Origin: Vicinamibacteraceae bacterium
GTDB lineage: Bacteria > Planctomycetota > Phycisphaerae > Phycisphaerales > UBA5793
Direction of reading: 5' to 3'
Length of the DNA stretch: 64,000 bases
Assembly: GCA_011525805.1 (NCBI GenBank)
Contig: WYBR01000090.1
Span: 37,121 to 101,120 of the forward strand
The notes under the pieces are model-generated. The model was not told the origin of the DNA. It saw only the letters and a program-made list of their open reading frames with translations, and made no database searches. This document shows, piece by piece, positions 20,300 to 30,135 of the stretch (positions are counted from its first letter, which is position 1; every line of letters begins with the position of its first letter). Made by a program: the position numbers and the translations under genes.

Positions 20300-20305
20300 T
20301 ATCGT
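20300..20305 (+). promoter_or_regulatory. Putative -10 box (TATCGT) of the alpha/beta hydrolase gene
   Basis: TATCGT, five bases (CGATC) and the ATG at 20311 follow each other without a Shine-Dalgarno sequence. Confidence 0.45.
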
Positions 20306-20310
20306 CGATC

Positions 20311-21177
20311 ATGCCTTCGATCACGACCTGGACGATTCCCGGATGGCGCGACCTGCCGATCTACGGCAACGCGCACCTTCCCGACGCAGGCCGGAGGCCG
20401 CGCGGCGTCATTGTCCTCGTCCACGGCTTTATGGGCTACAAGGACTACGGCCTGTTCCCCTTCATCGCGCAGCGCTTCGCCGAGGCGGGTCTGATCGCCC
20501 ACCGCTTCAACCTCACGACCTCCGGCATCACGGAGAACTTCGCGACGTTCGAGCGGCCGGACCTCTTCGAACTCGGCACCTGGAACAACAACGTCATCGA
20601 CATCGACGCGGTGATCGATGCGGTTGACCGCGGAGCGTTGCCCGGCGGCGGCCTGCCGCTGCTGGTCATGGGACACAGCCGCGGCGGCGTGGGCGTGTTG
20701 CTCGCCGCCGGCCGGCGGTTCATGTGCGGCCGCAGACCGCTTCCCGCAGGCGTCATCTCCGCCTCGGCGCCGAGCCGGCCATGGCGCTTCGCCGAGTCGC
20801 AGAAACGGCAGATTCTCGAGCGAGGCTATCTCGAGGTGAAAAGCGGCCGCACGGGTCAGGACCTCCGCGTCGGCCGGCGGTTCCTTGAAGAGCAACTCGC
20901 CGACCCGCAAGGACACGATATCGCCCGCCACGTCGCCGCGCTGCGCTGCCCCCTGCTCATCGTGCATGGAACGGTTGATCCGACCGTCCCGTCGCGGGAG
21001 GCGGAAGAGATCGCGGCGATGGCCGGCGAAGCCGTCCGACGCCGCCTCGTCCTTGTCGACGGGGGCGACCACGTATTCAACACTCCCAACCCGTTCCCGA
21101 TCGATGGTGCGCCCTCGCCTCAGTTGCAGGCTCACGTGGAGGCGCTTCTCGCGTTCTGCGATGAGGCGCTGGGGTAG
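20311..21177 (+). CDS. Alpha/beta hydrolase
   Basis: The 288-residue protein has the oxyanion segment LVHGFMGYKDYG near residue 38, the nucleophile elbow GHSRGG with Ser123, an acid residue in HGTVDPTVPSRE near 222, and the His in GGDHVF near 253. This is a complete hydrolase triad of the serine aminopeptidase or BAAT-like type, probably an esterase. There is no signal peptide. A much longer upstream frame (from 19993) overlaps mqnP and is a shadow; ATG 20311 gives a natural start MPSITTWTIPGW. The substrate is unknown. Confidence 0.9.
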   Translation: MPSITTWTIPGWRDLPIYGNAHLPDAGRRPRGVIVLVHGFMGYKDYGLFPFIAQRFAEAGLIAHRFNLTTSGITENFATFERPDLFELGTWNNNVIDIDAVIDAVDRGALPGGGLPLLVMGHSRGGVGVLLAAGRRFMCGRRPLPAGVISASAPSRPWRFAESQKRQILERGYLEVKSGRTGQDLRVGRRFLEEQLADPQGHDIARHVAALRCPLLIVHGTVDPTVPSREAEEIAAMAGEAVRRRLVLVDGGDHVFNTPNPFPIDGAPSPQLQAHVEALLAFCDEALG

Positions 21178-21275
21178 TTGGGCGGCGCGCCCCTGCAGGG
21201 ATCGGGCCGACCCCCTACAGTTGTCCCGATCGGGCGCTGCGCGGCTCCGACGCGCCAGGGAGTTGGCCGACGACG

Positions 21276-22244
21276 ATGAACAAGTCGCACCACCGCACCT
21301 TCACCGGTGACTTCAAAGTCTTCTTCCTCCGAGGGTTGGCGATCCTGCTGCCCTCGGTGCTGACAATCTGGATCGTCGTCTACGCCTACCAGTTCGTGGA
21401 CACGCGCATCGCGCAGCCGATCAACAGCATCTCGCGCCTGGCGGTGATCAAGGCGATTCCGCTGATCTACCGCACGCCGCGCGATCTGGAGGGCGAGGCG
21501 CTCGATCAGTGGGCGAAGAAGACCCATCCGGACTGGTACTACGTCTCTCCGGCGGAGAAGCAGGCGGAGCACGATCGTCGCGCTCTCGAAAAACTGCCCA
21601 AGGTGAGCGACGCCACGGCCGTCTTCGACATCCGGACCCGGTCGTTCAAGGCGTGGTGGGACCAGCACCGGTGGCTCGACGCCATCGGGCTGATCCTGGC
21701 AATTCTGCTCTTCTACCTCGCGGGCCGGATCTTCGGGAGTTTTCTCGGCCGGCGGATCGCGGCGCGGCTCGAACGGCTCGTCGCCAGCGTGCCCGTCTTC
21801 AAGCAGGTCTATCCCTACGTCAAACAGCTCGTCGACTTCATGCTCGGCGAGAAGAAGCTCGAGTTTGACCGCGTGGTGGCCGTCGAGTATCCCCGCAAGG
21901 GGATCTGGTCCATCGGCTTCCTCACCGGGCACTCGATCAACGACGTGGCGCGGGTGGCGGGGGTCGATCCCGTGCGGATGGTCACGGTCTTCATCCCCAG
22001 TTCGCCGACGCCCTTCACGGGATACACGATCACCGTGTTTCGCGACGAGATCTACCCCGTTGGGATTACGGTCGAGGAGGCGCTGCGTTTTGTGGTAAGC
22101 GGAGGCGTGCTGGTGCCGGACCGCCAAAGCGTGCCCGGAACGGCCGGCGCGCTGGAAATCGCCCCGCTTCCGTCGGAAAGCGGTTCGGTCTCGCCGGCGC
22201 TTCGGGGCGGATCGGGGACGCCGCCTGCCGCCCGCGGCAGTTGA
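21276..22244 (+). CDS. DUF502 family membrane protein
   Basis: The 322-residue protein has two membrane segments, near residues 17-40 (FFLRGLAILLPSVLTIWIVV) and 138-158 (AIGLILAILLFYLAGRIFG). Between them lies a charged loop of about 100 residues, longer than in most relatives. The hallmark DUF502 region follows: VPVFKQVYPYVKQLVDFML, then VEYPRKGIWSIGFLTG and a VFIPSSPTPFTGYTI strand. The C-terminal about 50 residues are low-complexity Ser/Gly/Pro-rich. The molecular function of this family is not established. It lies 33 bases upstream of hpf on the same strand. Confidence 0.88.
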   Translation: MNKSHHRTFTGDFKVFFLRGLAILLPSVLTIWIVVYAYQFVDTRIAQPINSISRLAVIKAIPLIYRTPRDLEGEALDQWAKKTHPDWYYVSPAEKQAEHDRRALEKLPKVSDATAVFDIRTRSFKAWWDQHRWLDAIGLILAILLFYLAGRIFGSFLGRRIAARLERLVASVPVFKQVYPYVKQLVDFMLGEKKLEFDRVVAVEYPRKGIWSIGFLTGHSINDVARVAGVDPVRMVTVFIPSSPTPFTGYTITVFRDEIYPVGITVEEALRFVVSGGVLVPDRQSVPGTAGALEIAPLPSESGSVSPALRGGSGTPPAARGS

Positions 22245-22270
22245 CAAAGGCCTCGAATTGGTGCTAAGGA
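22241..22270 (+). promoter_or_regulatory. Promoter of hpf (TTGACA ... TAAGGA)
   Basis: A consensus -35 box TTGACA (22241-22246) is spaced 18 bases from TAAGGA (22265-22270), which is seven bases before ATG 22278. Transcription would start at or next to the ATG. AAGGA could alternatively serve as a Shine-Dalgarno at seven bases. Confidence 0.65.
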
Positions 22271-22277
22271 TTCACCC

Positions 22278-22580
22278 ATGCAGATCACGGTGACGGGCAA
22301 GCATCTCGACATCAGCGCCGCCATGGAGGAGTACGCGCTCAGGAAGTGCGAGCGCCTTCCGCGGTTTTACGACCGGATCCAGAAGGTCGATGTCGTCATT
22401 GACCGACCGGGTCGCGAGTTTGAGGTTGAGATCATCGCCCACGTCGACCGGCATGATCCGTTCATCGGCCGGGACCGGGCGATGGACTATCATGCCTGCC
22501 TGGACAGCGTCGTCGACAAGTTGAGCCGGCAACTGGCGGAGTACAAAGAGATGACGCGCAACCGCAAGCATCCCGGCTGA
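22278..22580 (+). CDS. hpf: Ribosome hibernation promoting factor (short form)
   Basis: A 100-residue member of the RaiA/HPF family: MQITVTGKHLDISAAMEEYA with the conserved helix EYALRKCERLPRFYDRIQKV and a second strand VDVVIDRPGREFEVEI. It binds the 30S decoding region and inactivates ribosomes in stationary phase. It lacks the C-terminal dimerisation domain of long HPF, so it is the short form. It leads an hpf-ptsN-ptsH gene order. In proteobacteria hpf also sits beside ptsN and rpoN; here rpoN is absent. Confidence 0.95.
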   Translation: MQITVTGKHLDISAAMEEYALRKCERLPRFYDRIQKVDVVIDRPGREFEVEIIAHVDRHDPFIGRDRAMDYHACLDSVVDKLSRQLAEYKEMTRNRKHPG

Positions 22581-22602
22581 CTCGCCGGCGTCGGGATCGG
22601 AG

Positions 22603-22608
22603 TAGAAT
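22603..22608 (+). promoter_or_regulatory. Putative -10 box (TAGAAT) of ptsN
   Basis: TAGAAT is followed by five bases and ATG 22614. GGAG at 22599-22602 partly overlaps and is 11 bases from ATG, too far for a typical Shine-Dalgarno, so a leaderless start is the simpler reading. Confidence 0.4.
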
Positions 22609-22613
22609 CGCGT

Positions 22614-23084
22614 ATGAAACTGCAAGAGATCATGGTGGAGTCGGCCTTGGTGCCCTCCCTCGGGGCGGTCACGCGCGACGAGGTTGTCGCGGAACTGGTG
22701 GACGCCCTCCTGGGCGCCGGAATCGTCGAAAAGGCCCACCGAGACGACATCATCGAGGCCATCCTCGAGCGGGAGCGCCGCGGCTCCACGGGCTTCGGCA
22801 AGGGCGTCGCCGTCCCCCACGTCAAGCACCCCTCCGTCAAGCGCATGGCTGCGACGATCGGCGTCAGCCCGAAGGGGGTGGACTTCAACGCCCTCGACCG
22901 CCAGCCGGTCTACTCCGTCGTCCTCCTGCTCAGCCCTGGCGACCAGCCCGAGGATCACCTCCGCGCGATGGAGATCATCTTCCAGAACCTCAGCCAGGAC
23001 ACCTTCCGGCGCTTCCTGCGGCAGGTCTCGACCGTGGACGACATCATCACGCTGATTCGCGAAGCGGACAGCCAGCAGTTGTGA
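22614..23084 (+). CDS. ptsN: PTS EIIA-type protein (PtsN-like)
   Basis: A 156-residue EIIA of the mannitol/fructose/nitrogen superfamily. The phosphorylatable His is His69 in GVAVPHVKHPSVKR, within the pattern GSTGFGKGVAVPH that is typical of PtsN. It would accept phosphate from HPr, whose gene follows. Without a sugar permease nearby it probably acts in regulation (PTS-Ntr) rather than transport. It lies 33 bases after hpf. The domain ends at about residue 150, full length for the family. Confidence 0.92.
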   Translation: MKLQEIMVESALVPSLGAVTRDEVVAELVDALLGAGIVEKAHRDDIIEAILERERRGSTGFGKGVAVPHVKHPSVKRMAATIGVSPKGVDFNALDRQPVYSVVLLLSPGDQPEDHLRAMEIIFQNLSQDTFRRFLRQVSTVDDIITLIREADSQQL

Positions 23085-23206
23085 GTTCCAGGACTTGTGG
23101 CTTGTGACTTGGGACTCGGAACCGGAGGTTGAGCAGCGGCGACCCAGACGGCTGGCCCCACGCCCCAAGCCTCAAGCCCCAGGCCCTCTTGCGGAGACTT
23201 CGGCGC
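23085..23206. repeat. GACTTGTGGCTTGTGACTTGG low-complexity spacer
   Basis: The 122 bases between ptsN and the HPr gene contain the irregular repeats GGACTTGTGGCTTGTGACTT and CCCCAAGCCTCAAGCCCCAG, partly complementary to each other. It may form a loose hairpin between two genes that otherwise look co-transcribed. Confidence 0.5.
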
Positions 23207-23482
23207 TTGCCCACGAATGCCACCGCCAGGGTGACCATCCGCAACCGTCTGGGCCTGCACGCCCGGCCGGCGATGTCCTTTGTCGAGACCGCGTGTAACT
23301 ACCAGTCCAGCCTCACGGTCAGCCGCGAGAGCCAGAAGGTGGACGGCAAGTCGATCATGCAGATGATGATGCTCGCCGCCACCAAGGGCACCGAACTGCT
23401 CCTCGAAGCCGCCGGCCCCGACGCCCGCGAAATGCTCGATGCCCTCATCGACCTCGTCGATCGCGGGTTTGATGAGGAGTGA
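23207..23482 (+). CDS. ptsH: Phosphocarrier protein HPr
   Basis: With the TTG start at 23207 the protein has 91 residues, the usual HPr length. It shows the active His18 in RNRLGLHARPAM and a regulatory Ser49 in DGKSIMQMMML. The regulatory Ser and flanking MQMMML are intact, so HPr kinase control is possible. It shuttles phosphate from enzyme I to EIIA. TTG is preceded by GGAGA at 10 bases; a GTG at 23231 is a second possible start. An earlier in-frame start at 23129 would add unlike-HPr sequence. Enzyme I is not in the window. Confidence 0.88.
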   Translation: MPTNATARVTIRNRLGLHARPAMSFVETACNYQSSLTVSRESQKVDGKSIMQMMMLAATKGTELLLEAAGPDAREMLDALIDLVDRGFDEE

Positions 23483-23491
23483 GCGCCAGCG

Positions 23492-24820
23492 TCAGCGCGG
23501 CGCGGCGACGCGCGCGGATGCGTCAGCGGCGACCTCTTCTTCATCGACGCGCTCGATCGCCGCGCCGAGTTGTCTGAGCCGTTCCTCCATGCGCTGGTAG
23601 CCGCGATCGAGGTGGTAGACGCGGTTAATAATGGTGCGGCCCTGGGCCGCGAGGCCGGCGAGCACCAGGCACGCCGAGGCGCGCAGGTCGCTCGCCATCA
23701 CCGGCGCGCCGACGAGTTTCGGCACGCCGGAGACGACGACCGTCGGCCCCTGCCGGTGCAGAACGGCGCCCATGCGCCCCAGTTCCGCCACGTGCAGGAA
23801 GCGCTGCTCGTAGATGCGCTCGGTGATGATGCTGTTGCCGTCGGCAAGGCACAACAGGGCCATGATCTGCGCCTGGAGGTCCGTCGGAAAGCCGGGGTGC
23901 GGCTGCGTCGTAACCTGCACGGGGTTGAGTCGCCGGCTCGACTCGACCATCACAGTGCAGCGGTCGGCCCCCTGCGCACGATCGGTGCGCGTCACACCGA
24001 CGCCGACCTCGTCGAGGCGGTCGAGCAGGGCGAGGAGCGCGTCGAGGGGGCAGTTGTCGATCGTCACCTGGCCGTTGGTGATGGCGGAGGCGAGCATGTA
24101 GGTGCCCGCCTCGATGCGGTCGGGCATGATGCGGACTTCGGCGGGGCCGAGTTCTCGCACGCCGTGGATGGTGATGCGCGGCGTGCCGGCGCCCTCGATG
24201 CGCGCGCCCATGGCGGTGAGGGTCTCGGCGAGGTTGACGATCTCGGGTTCGCAAGCGGCGCACTCGATGACCGTCGTGCCCCGCGCCAGCGTGGCGGCGG
24301 ACATGACGTTGGCGGTCCCGAGAACCGTCGAGCCGGCCGGCCCGCCGAGGAAGATCGTCGTGCCGGTGAGTTCGTCGGCCTGAGCGATGATGTCGCCGCC
24401 GTCGAGACGGATATCGGCCCCGAGCGCCCGCAGGCCGCGCAGGTGCAGGTCCACCGGCCGGTCGCCGATGGCGCAGCCCCCGGGCATGGAGATCCGCGCC
24501 CGCTTGCGCCGCGCGAGCATGGGTCCGAGTATGCAGATGCTCGCGCGCATGGTTCGGACGATTTCGTAGCGCGCGTGGCTGGCGGACTCATCGACGACCT
24601 GGAGGCGGGTGAGGTTGCCTTCGTACTGGACGTCGCAGCCGAGTTCGCCCAATAACCCGCGCATGTTGGCGAGGTCGCGCAGGTCCGGCACGTCGTGGAG
24701 GGTGAGGGGCTGGTCGGTGAGCAGGGCCGCGGCCATGATCGGCAGGGACGCGTTCTTGGACCCGCTGACGGTGAGGCGACCCTTGAGGCGCCGTCCGCCG
24801 TCGATGACAAACGTATCCAT
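23492..24820 (-). CDS. murA: UDP-N-acetylglucosamine 1-carboxyvinyltransferase (MurA)
   Basis: The 442-residue EPSP-synthase-like enzyme has Lys22 in [13 protein letters not shown] and the PEP-binding Cys116 in [13 protein letters not shown], matching Lys22 and Cys115 of E. coli MurA. It transfers enolpyruvate from PEP to UDP-GlcNAc, the first committed step of peptidoglycan synthesis. The Cys form is the fosfomycin-sensitive type. Its presence supports a peptidoglycan-making planctomycete. The extra C-terminal tail ([19 protein letters not shown]) is charged and probably disordered. GAAAGAGGAGAG is a strong Shine-Dalgarno. Confidence 0.96.
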   Translation of the reverse strand: MDTFVIDGGRRLKGRLTVSGSKNASLPIMAAALLTDQPLTLHDVPDLRDLANMRGLLGELGCDVQYEGNLTRLQVVDESASHARYEIVRTMRASICILGPMLARRKRARISMPGGCAIGDRPVDLHLRGLRALGADIRLDGGDIIAQADELTGTTIFLGGPAGSTVLGTANVMSAATLARGTTVIECAACEPEIVNLAETLTAMGARIEGAGTPRITIHGVRELGPAEVRIMPDRIEAGTYMLASAITNGQVTIDNCPLDALLALLDRLDEVGVGVTRTDRAQGADRCTVMVESSRRLNPVQVTTQPHPGFPTDLQAQIMALLCLADGNSIITERIYEQRFLHVAELGRMGAVLHRQGPTVVVSGVPKLVGAPVMASDLRASACLVLAGLAAQGRTIINRVYHLDRGYQRMEERLRQLGAAIERVDEEEVAADASARVAAPR

Positions 24821-25086
24821 GACTCTCCTCTTTCCGGCGCCGCACGGCGTGCAGTGAAGTGTAGTGGGCCGGTCCGGAAATGGATCGTCCGATGCAGCGC
24901 CGGGGCTTCAGGAATCGTCGGAATCTTCCCCAGGCGTTACGGTCGGCAGGGCTTCACGCCGCTCGCCGCCTTTCTGATCTTCGCGCCGGCACGGAGCAGG
25001 GGTGAATTGTACATTGGGGGGTGCCGGATTGAGAAGGCCTCCGTCAAAGCCTTGCAGTCTGATCTGTTGTTGGAAGGAAGGGAATC

Positions 25087-25959
25087 ATGAAACGCAAGCA
25101 AGCCTTGTTCGCGATCGTGGGAATGGGCCTTCTCGCGCCGAGCGGCGCGGCCCTGGCGGCTGATCCGCCTCCGAGCACGCTCGAACTGACCGGCGTGGTC
25201 CGCGACTTCATCGAGCGGAGCAAGGCCAATGGCCATACTGACATGGAGCGCCGGCCGGTGAACGGCTTCGGCCAATACATGGGCAACGTCGGCCCGATGC
25301 TGGACTCGCAGCGCAAGCCCGTCTTCGTCGGCGGAGGCCGCAAGGTCCTCAGCCAGTGGAAGAACTCGTCGGGGCAGGCGATTCACCCCTCGCTGTACGA
25401 CCCGTCGAAGGGCGACCAGGCGGGCAGCCTGAGTTCCTACACCGACAGCGGCGCCATCACCTCGGCGGACTCCTTCGCCCAGTGGTACCGCGACGTGCCG
25501 GGGATAAACCTCAGTCAGCCGCTCACGCTCACGCTCACCCGGTCGGGCGGCACCGACGAGATGCCGATCTACACGTATCAGAACACCGCCTTTTTCCCGA
25601 TCGACGGGCAGATGCTCGGCAACTCGGGAGGAACGCCGGACCACAACTTCCACTTCACCCTGGAACTCCGCACGCAGTTCACCTACCGCGAGGGGATGGG
25701 GCAGGTCTTCTCCTTCTACGGGGACGACGACGTGTGGGTGTTCATCAACGGCGAAATGGTGATCGACATCGGCGGCGTACACGGCAAGGTGTCGCAGATG
25801 GTCGAACTCGACCGCCTCGACCTGACCGACGGCCAGGTCTGCACCCTCGACTTCTTCTTCGCGGAGCGGCATCGCACCGAGTCGAACTTCCGCATCGACA
25901 CGACGCTTCGCCTCGAGCCCGACCCGGTCATGCCGACCGTGAGCGCCCTGTACGACTGA
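25087..25959 (+). CDS. Secreted fibro-slime domain protein
   Basis: A signal peptide (residues 1-25, LLAPSGAALAA) precedes a fibro-slime domain at about residues 30-285. The signature FYGDDDVWVFINGEMVIDIG is followed by GGVHG and by LDFFFAERHRTESNFRIDTT. The domain is related to PA14 and occurs in Dictyostelium cellulose-matrix proteins, Fibrobacter and planctomycete surface proteins; it is thought to bind carbohydrate or Ca2+. The protein is almost all domain, with no anchor. GGAAGGAAGGG precedes ATG and a strong terminator follows at 26025. Confidence 0.9.
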   Translation: MKRKQALFAIVGMGLLAPSGAALAADPPPSTLELTGVVRDFIERSKANGHTDMERRPVNGFGQYMGNVGPMLDSQRKPVFVGGGRKVLSQWKNSSGQAIHPSLYDPSKGDQAGSLSSYTDSGAITSADSFAQWYRDVPGINLSQPLTLTLTRSGGTDEMPIYTYQNTAFFPIDGQMLGNSGGTPDHNFHFTLELRTQFTYREGMGQVFSFYGDDDVWVFINGEMVIDIGGVHGKVSQMVELDRLDLTDGQVCTLDFFFAERHRTESNFRIDTTLRLEPDPVMPTVSALYD

Positions 25960-26024
25960 CGCACCCCTCAGCCCAGCCGCGCCCGCCTTCGGGCGCTGCC
26001 GGCTGAGCAGTGCACCACGAACCG

Positions 26025-26054
26025 CAGCGCCCCGGACCCTGTTCCGGGGCGCTG
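26025..26054 (+). terminator. Terminator of the fibro-slime gene
   Basis: The 12-bp stem CAGCGCCCCGGA with its complement TCCGGGGCGCTG encloses a six-base loop, 66 bases after the stop codon. TTCACTTTG follows. It could also stop the convergent cysteine synthase gene. Confidence 0.75.
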
Positions 26055-26085
26055 TTCACTTTGCGTCGGCGCGGCGCATCGAGAC

Positions 26086-27066
26086 TCAACCAGTCGCTTC
26101 ACGCTCGCCCGCGAACAGAGGCGTGCTCAGGTAGCGCTCGCCAAAACTGCACGCGAAGGTCACGATCCGCCGGCCGCGCATCTCCGGCCGGGCCGCGACG
26201 CGCAGGGCCGCACACACGTTGGCGCCGGTGCTGATGCCGCCGAGGATCCCCTCCTCCCGCGCCAGCCGACGGGCCCACTCAAACGCCTCGTCGTTCGTCA
26301 CGGTGAGCGTCCCGTTGAGCAAGGTCGTGTCGAGGTTGCGCGGAACAAAGCCCGCGCCGATGCCCTGGATCTTGTGAAGACCAGGCTTGCCGCCGGAGAT
26401 CACCGGCGAATCGGCCGGCTCGACCGCGATCGCTCTGAATTCGGGATTGTGCCGGCGGATGAAGCGCGTCACGCCGGTGATCGTCCCGCCCGTTCCCACC
26501 CCCGCGACGATGGCGTCGATGCGGTGGCCGGCATCCTCCCAGATCTCCGGCCCGGTGGTGGCTTCGTGGATCGCGGGGTTGGCCGGGTTGTCGAACTGTT
26601 GCGGCATGAAGGCGTTGGCGTCCGCGTCCACAAGTTCACGGGCCCGCGCGATCGCCCCGCCCATGCCCTGCGTAGCCGGTGTCAGGACGATCGAAGCGCC
26701 GAGGTGGCGCAGCATCGCCCGCCGCTCGAGACTCATCGACTCGGGCATGGCAAGCGTCAGCCGATAGCCGCGGGCGGCGCAGACGAAGGCGAGGGCGATG
26801 CCGGTGTTGCCGCTGGTCGGCTCGATGATGTGCGTCTCGGGGTTGATCCGCCCGTCGCGCTCGCCCGCTTCGATCATCGCCAGGCCGATGCGGTCCTTGA
26901 CGCTGGCGAGCGGGTTGGCGAACTCGAGTTTGAGAAACACCGTCGCCGACTCGGGCGGCGCCAGCCGCGCCAGACGGACCATCGCCGTATCCCCGATCAC
27001 GCCGAGAATCGAGTCGTACGAACGGGTTCGCAGCACGCGAGCCGGGTTGACCATCGCTCCACCCAT
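26086..27066 (-). CDS. cysK: Cysteine synthase A (O-acetylserine sulfhydrylase)
   Basis: A 326-residue PLP enzyme of the beta family. The PLP lysine Lys57 lies in NPLASVKDRIG, the substrate loop in EPTSGNTGIALAFV near residue 82, and the phosphate-binding glycines in AGVGTGGTITG near 190. It makes cysteine from O-acetylserine and sulfide. Start at ATG 27066 with GTGGAGG six bases upstream. A second ATG, at codon 5, has GGAG in front and is an alternative. It is convergent with the fibro-slime gene and divergent from a HAF-repeat gene. Confidence 0.95.
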   Translation of the reverse strand: MGGAMVNPARVLRTRSYDSILGVIGDTAMVRLARLAPPESATVFLKLEFANPLASVKDRIGLAMIEAGERDGRINPETHIIEPTSGNTGIALAFVCAARGYRLTLAMPESMSLERRAMLRHLGASIVLTPATQGMGGAIARARELVDADANAFMPQQFDNPANPAIHEATTGPEIWEDAGHRIDAIVAGVGTGGTITGVTRFIRRHNPEFRAIAVEPADSPVISGGKPGLHKIQGIGAGFVPRNLDTTLLNGTLTVTNDEAFEWARRLAREEGILGGISTGANVCAALRVAARPEMRGRRIVTFACSFGERYLSTPLFAGEREATG

Positions 27067-27402
27067 GAACCTCCACGCCGAATGCCCAGTCGGGGCAGCC
27101 TCTAGGTTACGTCGCCCAGACGCGTCGAGCGACCTCTCGGCCTCAGCAAACGAGGATTCCAGCCGCTGCTCCGGCGGCCTAGCCGGCGGGCAGGGTGGAT
27201 TCCTCTATTTCGATTTTTTTGATCCGATTTTGTGGCCTGCCCATCGCCTTGCGCATAAGGGCCGGTACATTGAACACAGCCACGTCTCGCGGCGCGATCA
27301 CGCCGCAGGAAGGAGATGGCCCGCAGTCAACAAGCCAGGTGGATGGCCGGCGCTGTGTGGCGTCGGAGCAGCCCACCGCGCCCTATCAGAGGAGGTGTCA
27401 CC
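27067..27402. other. Intergenic, 336 bp, promoter region
   Basis: An AT-rich run (TTTCGATTTTTTTGATCCGA) lies at about 27205-27224, unusual for this DNA. Downstream, TACATT at about 27266 is a possible -10 box for the HAF-repeat gene. No coding frame in the stretch looks real. Confidence 0.4.
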
Positions 27403-30062
27403 ATGACACTCCACAATTCACGTGTCGGAAAGCGATCGTCCAGTCTCACCCTGCTCGGCGTCAGTACCATTGTGCTGGCGGCGGCCGGGAAACCATGTGG
27501 CACGCGGGAGCGGCCGCATCGGAGGGAAGTTGGGCCGCACCGACGGTCGGGGTCGAAGCAGCGGCCGCCGCCGGGAACGCGGTCGCCGCTGAGGAGAATG
27601 AGGTCAACGCCATGACCGCGCCGATCTTCAAGCCTTTCGTGATGGTGCGCGTTCCGCTGCCCAGCGGCTACACGAAGGGTGAGGTGCTTGGGCTCAATGA
27701 AAGCAACCAGGCCGTCGGCTGGATGTGGAACAGCTCGGCTGGGAAAGCGTACCCCTTCCTCTTCGATCCGGCTCTGATGGCGACCGATCCTGCAAACGCG
27801 GTCCTCATCCTCGATTTCGCGACTGACACTGATTCGGGGATCGCCTACGCCATCAGCGACGCCGATCCGCCGGTCATCGTTGGATCGCTTTTTGACACCA
27901 CGGAGTCGATCGATCGCGCCGCCTCATGGGAGGAAGACGGCGACTTCATCGACTTCTACTACGACAGCGAGACTCCGAGTGCCGCATACGGCATGAATGC
28001 CAGTGCGACCGTCATCGGCATGTACAAGGATCCCGACGAGCCTCACTCATTCGTGATCGAGGCGGATGAGACCGAGTGGAATCCTGCGTACACCACCTAC
28101 AGCGCCGCGCAAGCCATCAACGCAAGCGGTGAAGTCGTCGGCTGGCACATGGTCAGCGGCGACTCTCACGCCTATTCGTGGGTGTCGAACACCACGACGG
28201 ACATCCACCCCGAAGGCTGGGATGAGAGCGGCGCGAACTCGATCAACCAGTACGGTGACATCGCTGGCTGGGTCATCGACGATCCCGACGGGCCGATTCC
28301 CGCCTACTGGTACAACACGGGCAGTTTCTATTCCTTCGCCACGCCTTTTCCGGCGCTTGGGGCCGAGTCGATGGTCTGCGGGATCAACAGTCATGGCGAA
28401 ATGGCGGTGACGCGCACCGATGCACCGGGGGCCGTGATCTGGCAGGTTTACGAGTCCGCCGATGTCTCGTTCAACCTCAGCGGCATGGCGCTGATGCCGG
28501 ATTCCACGGGCCAGATCGCCTCGGCCCGGGCCATCAACGACAACCTGTGGATCGGCGGAAGTTACAAGGCGACGAGCGGGTCCGACCCCGTGCCGTGCCT
28601 CATCATTCCTTACGATGTGGACAACGACGGCAACCCGGATTACCGCGAGATCGTCAACGAAGATGAGGCGGACGCCAACGGCAACTGGCTTATCGACTGG
28701 GCCGAGACAAGCGCCACCGTCGGTATGCGGAGCGGCCTGCACGGTCCCGGATACGATGGAGCCGCCACCAAGATGGATCAGGTAAGCGGCGTGCAGATCA
28801 TCCGGCAGCGTATCAACGTCAAGCCGCGCGGCGCCCTTGGCCCGGAGTCGCCCGAGGAACTGATCTACGTCGATCAGGTGATCATTGCGGACACCTCAGA
28901 ATGCAGCCAGTGTGAAGACCTCACCGACGATCTGAATGCCTGGGGCGCCGGCTCCGATCCTCCTGGCAGCGACGATCAGAGAGAGATCATTCTCTTCGTG
29001 CGATCGCTGTTCGGCGATGAAGAGGGCTGGGACGACTATGACGGATTGCCCGATCCTTCAGACCCTGACATCAAGACCGAGGCGCTCGAAGACCTGCACA
29101 CGTTCGCGTACCGCTTCGCCCACTGCATCGACTACCTCCAATGGGGCAATGAATCGTTCGGAGGAGCCGGGCAGTACAAGTTCCGCGACGATGAACTTGG
29201 CACGGGCTGCACGTGGTCGGGCCCGGCGAAGACCTTCGGTCAACTGGGCAGCAACACCTGTCGTCAGGTCGCTGCCGACAAGGTGATCACGTGGATTGAA
29301 GAGCAGATGTGGGCGGCGCTGGAGGGCTCAGCGCTGGCCGGCCGGCCGCTGCGCATGGTCGGGCCGGGCATTCCGAGCTCGATCGTTCGAGGCGGATACT
29401 CCTGCGGAACTGAGCCCGCATTCTGCTCTCTGGTGACCGAAGTCAGCGATCTGTGCAACCGCTCGCAGATGTGCTTCTCGCTCCATGCGCACTACGAGGC
29501 GGTGGCCGATGTGCTCGAAACTGTGCAGAAGCTCACGGGCACGGGGTCGTACACGAGTCCGCCATGGGATGTCCCGATCTACCGGGTGGCGACCGAATGG
29601 GGGCCGAGGGCGGACTTCGATCACATCTGGTGGACAAACAACGACGACGCGAAGCAGATTGAGTACGACAAGTACTTCTTCGGGGAGTCACCTCAGGATG
29701 ACCCGGAAGATCCCTGGGAGACCTTCGTCGCGGACTGGGAGGACGGTCAGTTCAGCGGCAGTCTGGGATTGGGCACGGTTCTCGGCTACTTCTCCGATGC
29801 CGCGTTCACCGCCGTCTGCTACGGACCCTCAATCCAGTACGATCCCGGATCTCCGTCGAACCGCAATCCGTTCAACATCGCAGCGTTGCGCGCCACCGAA
29901 CTGCGGGGAGGGAGCGATGTCTTCATCCTCGATGATGATCGGTTCACCCCGCTCAAGGGCGCTCTGCAGACTGAGGTGTCCAACGGCAGCTACAACCTCG
30001 ATCCGTTCTCACCGCACTACTCGACGTGTCCCCACTCCGTGACCTGCCCTGACTGCAACTGA
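27403..30062 (+). CDS. Large secreted HAF-repeat protein, frameshifted near 27487
   Basis: A strong Shine-Dalgarno (GAGGAGGTGTCACC) leads to ATG 27403 and a good signal peptide (LTLLGVSTIVLAAAG). The frame then fails; the long downstream frame continues from about 27490 with ETMWHAGAAASEG. One additional G in the GGG at 27487-27489 would restore one 886-residue protein. Body: HAF-type repeats (AYGMNASATVIGMY, AQAINASGEVVGWH, NSINQYGDIAGWV) at about 85-380 and dockerin-like Ca-binding loops (DNDGNPDYREI, DANGNWLIDWAE) near 410-430. A long unrecognised cysteine-containing region follows. The protein is exported. The break may be a sequencing error, a real mutation or a -1 shift. Confidence 0.75.
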
Positions 30063-30079
30063 AGGCAGTGCAACTCACT

Positions 30080-30109
30080 GCGCTGGCGGGCCGAAGCGCC
30101 CGCCAGCGC
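30080..30109 (+). terminator. Hairpin between two HAF-repeat genes
   Basis: GCGCTGGCGGGC and GCCCGCCAGCGC are near-complementary arms around CGAA(G), followed by CTTTGC. It would end the first gene 18 bases after its stop and just before the second. Confidence 0.75.
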
Positions 30110-30135
30110 CTTTGCAAATCGAGAGGCGAAATGCC

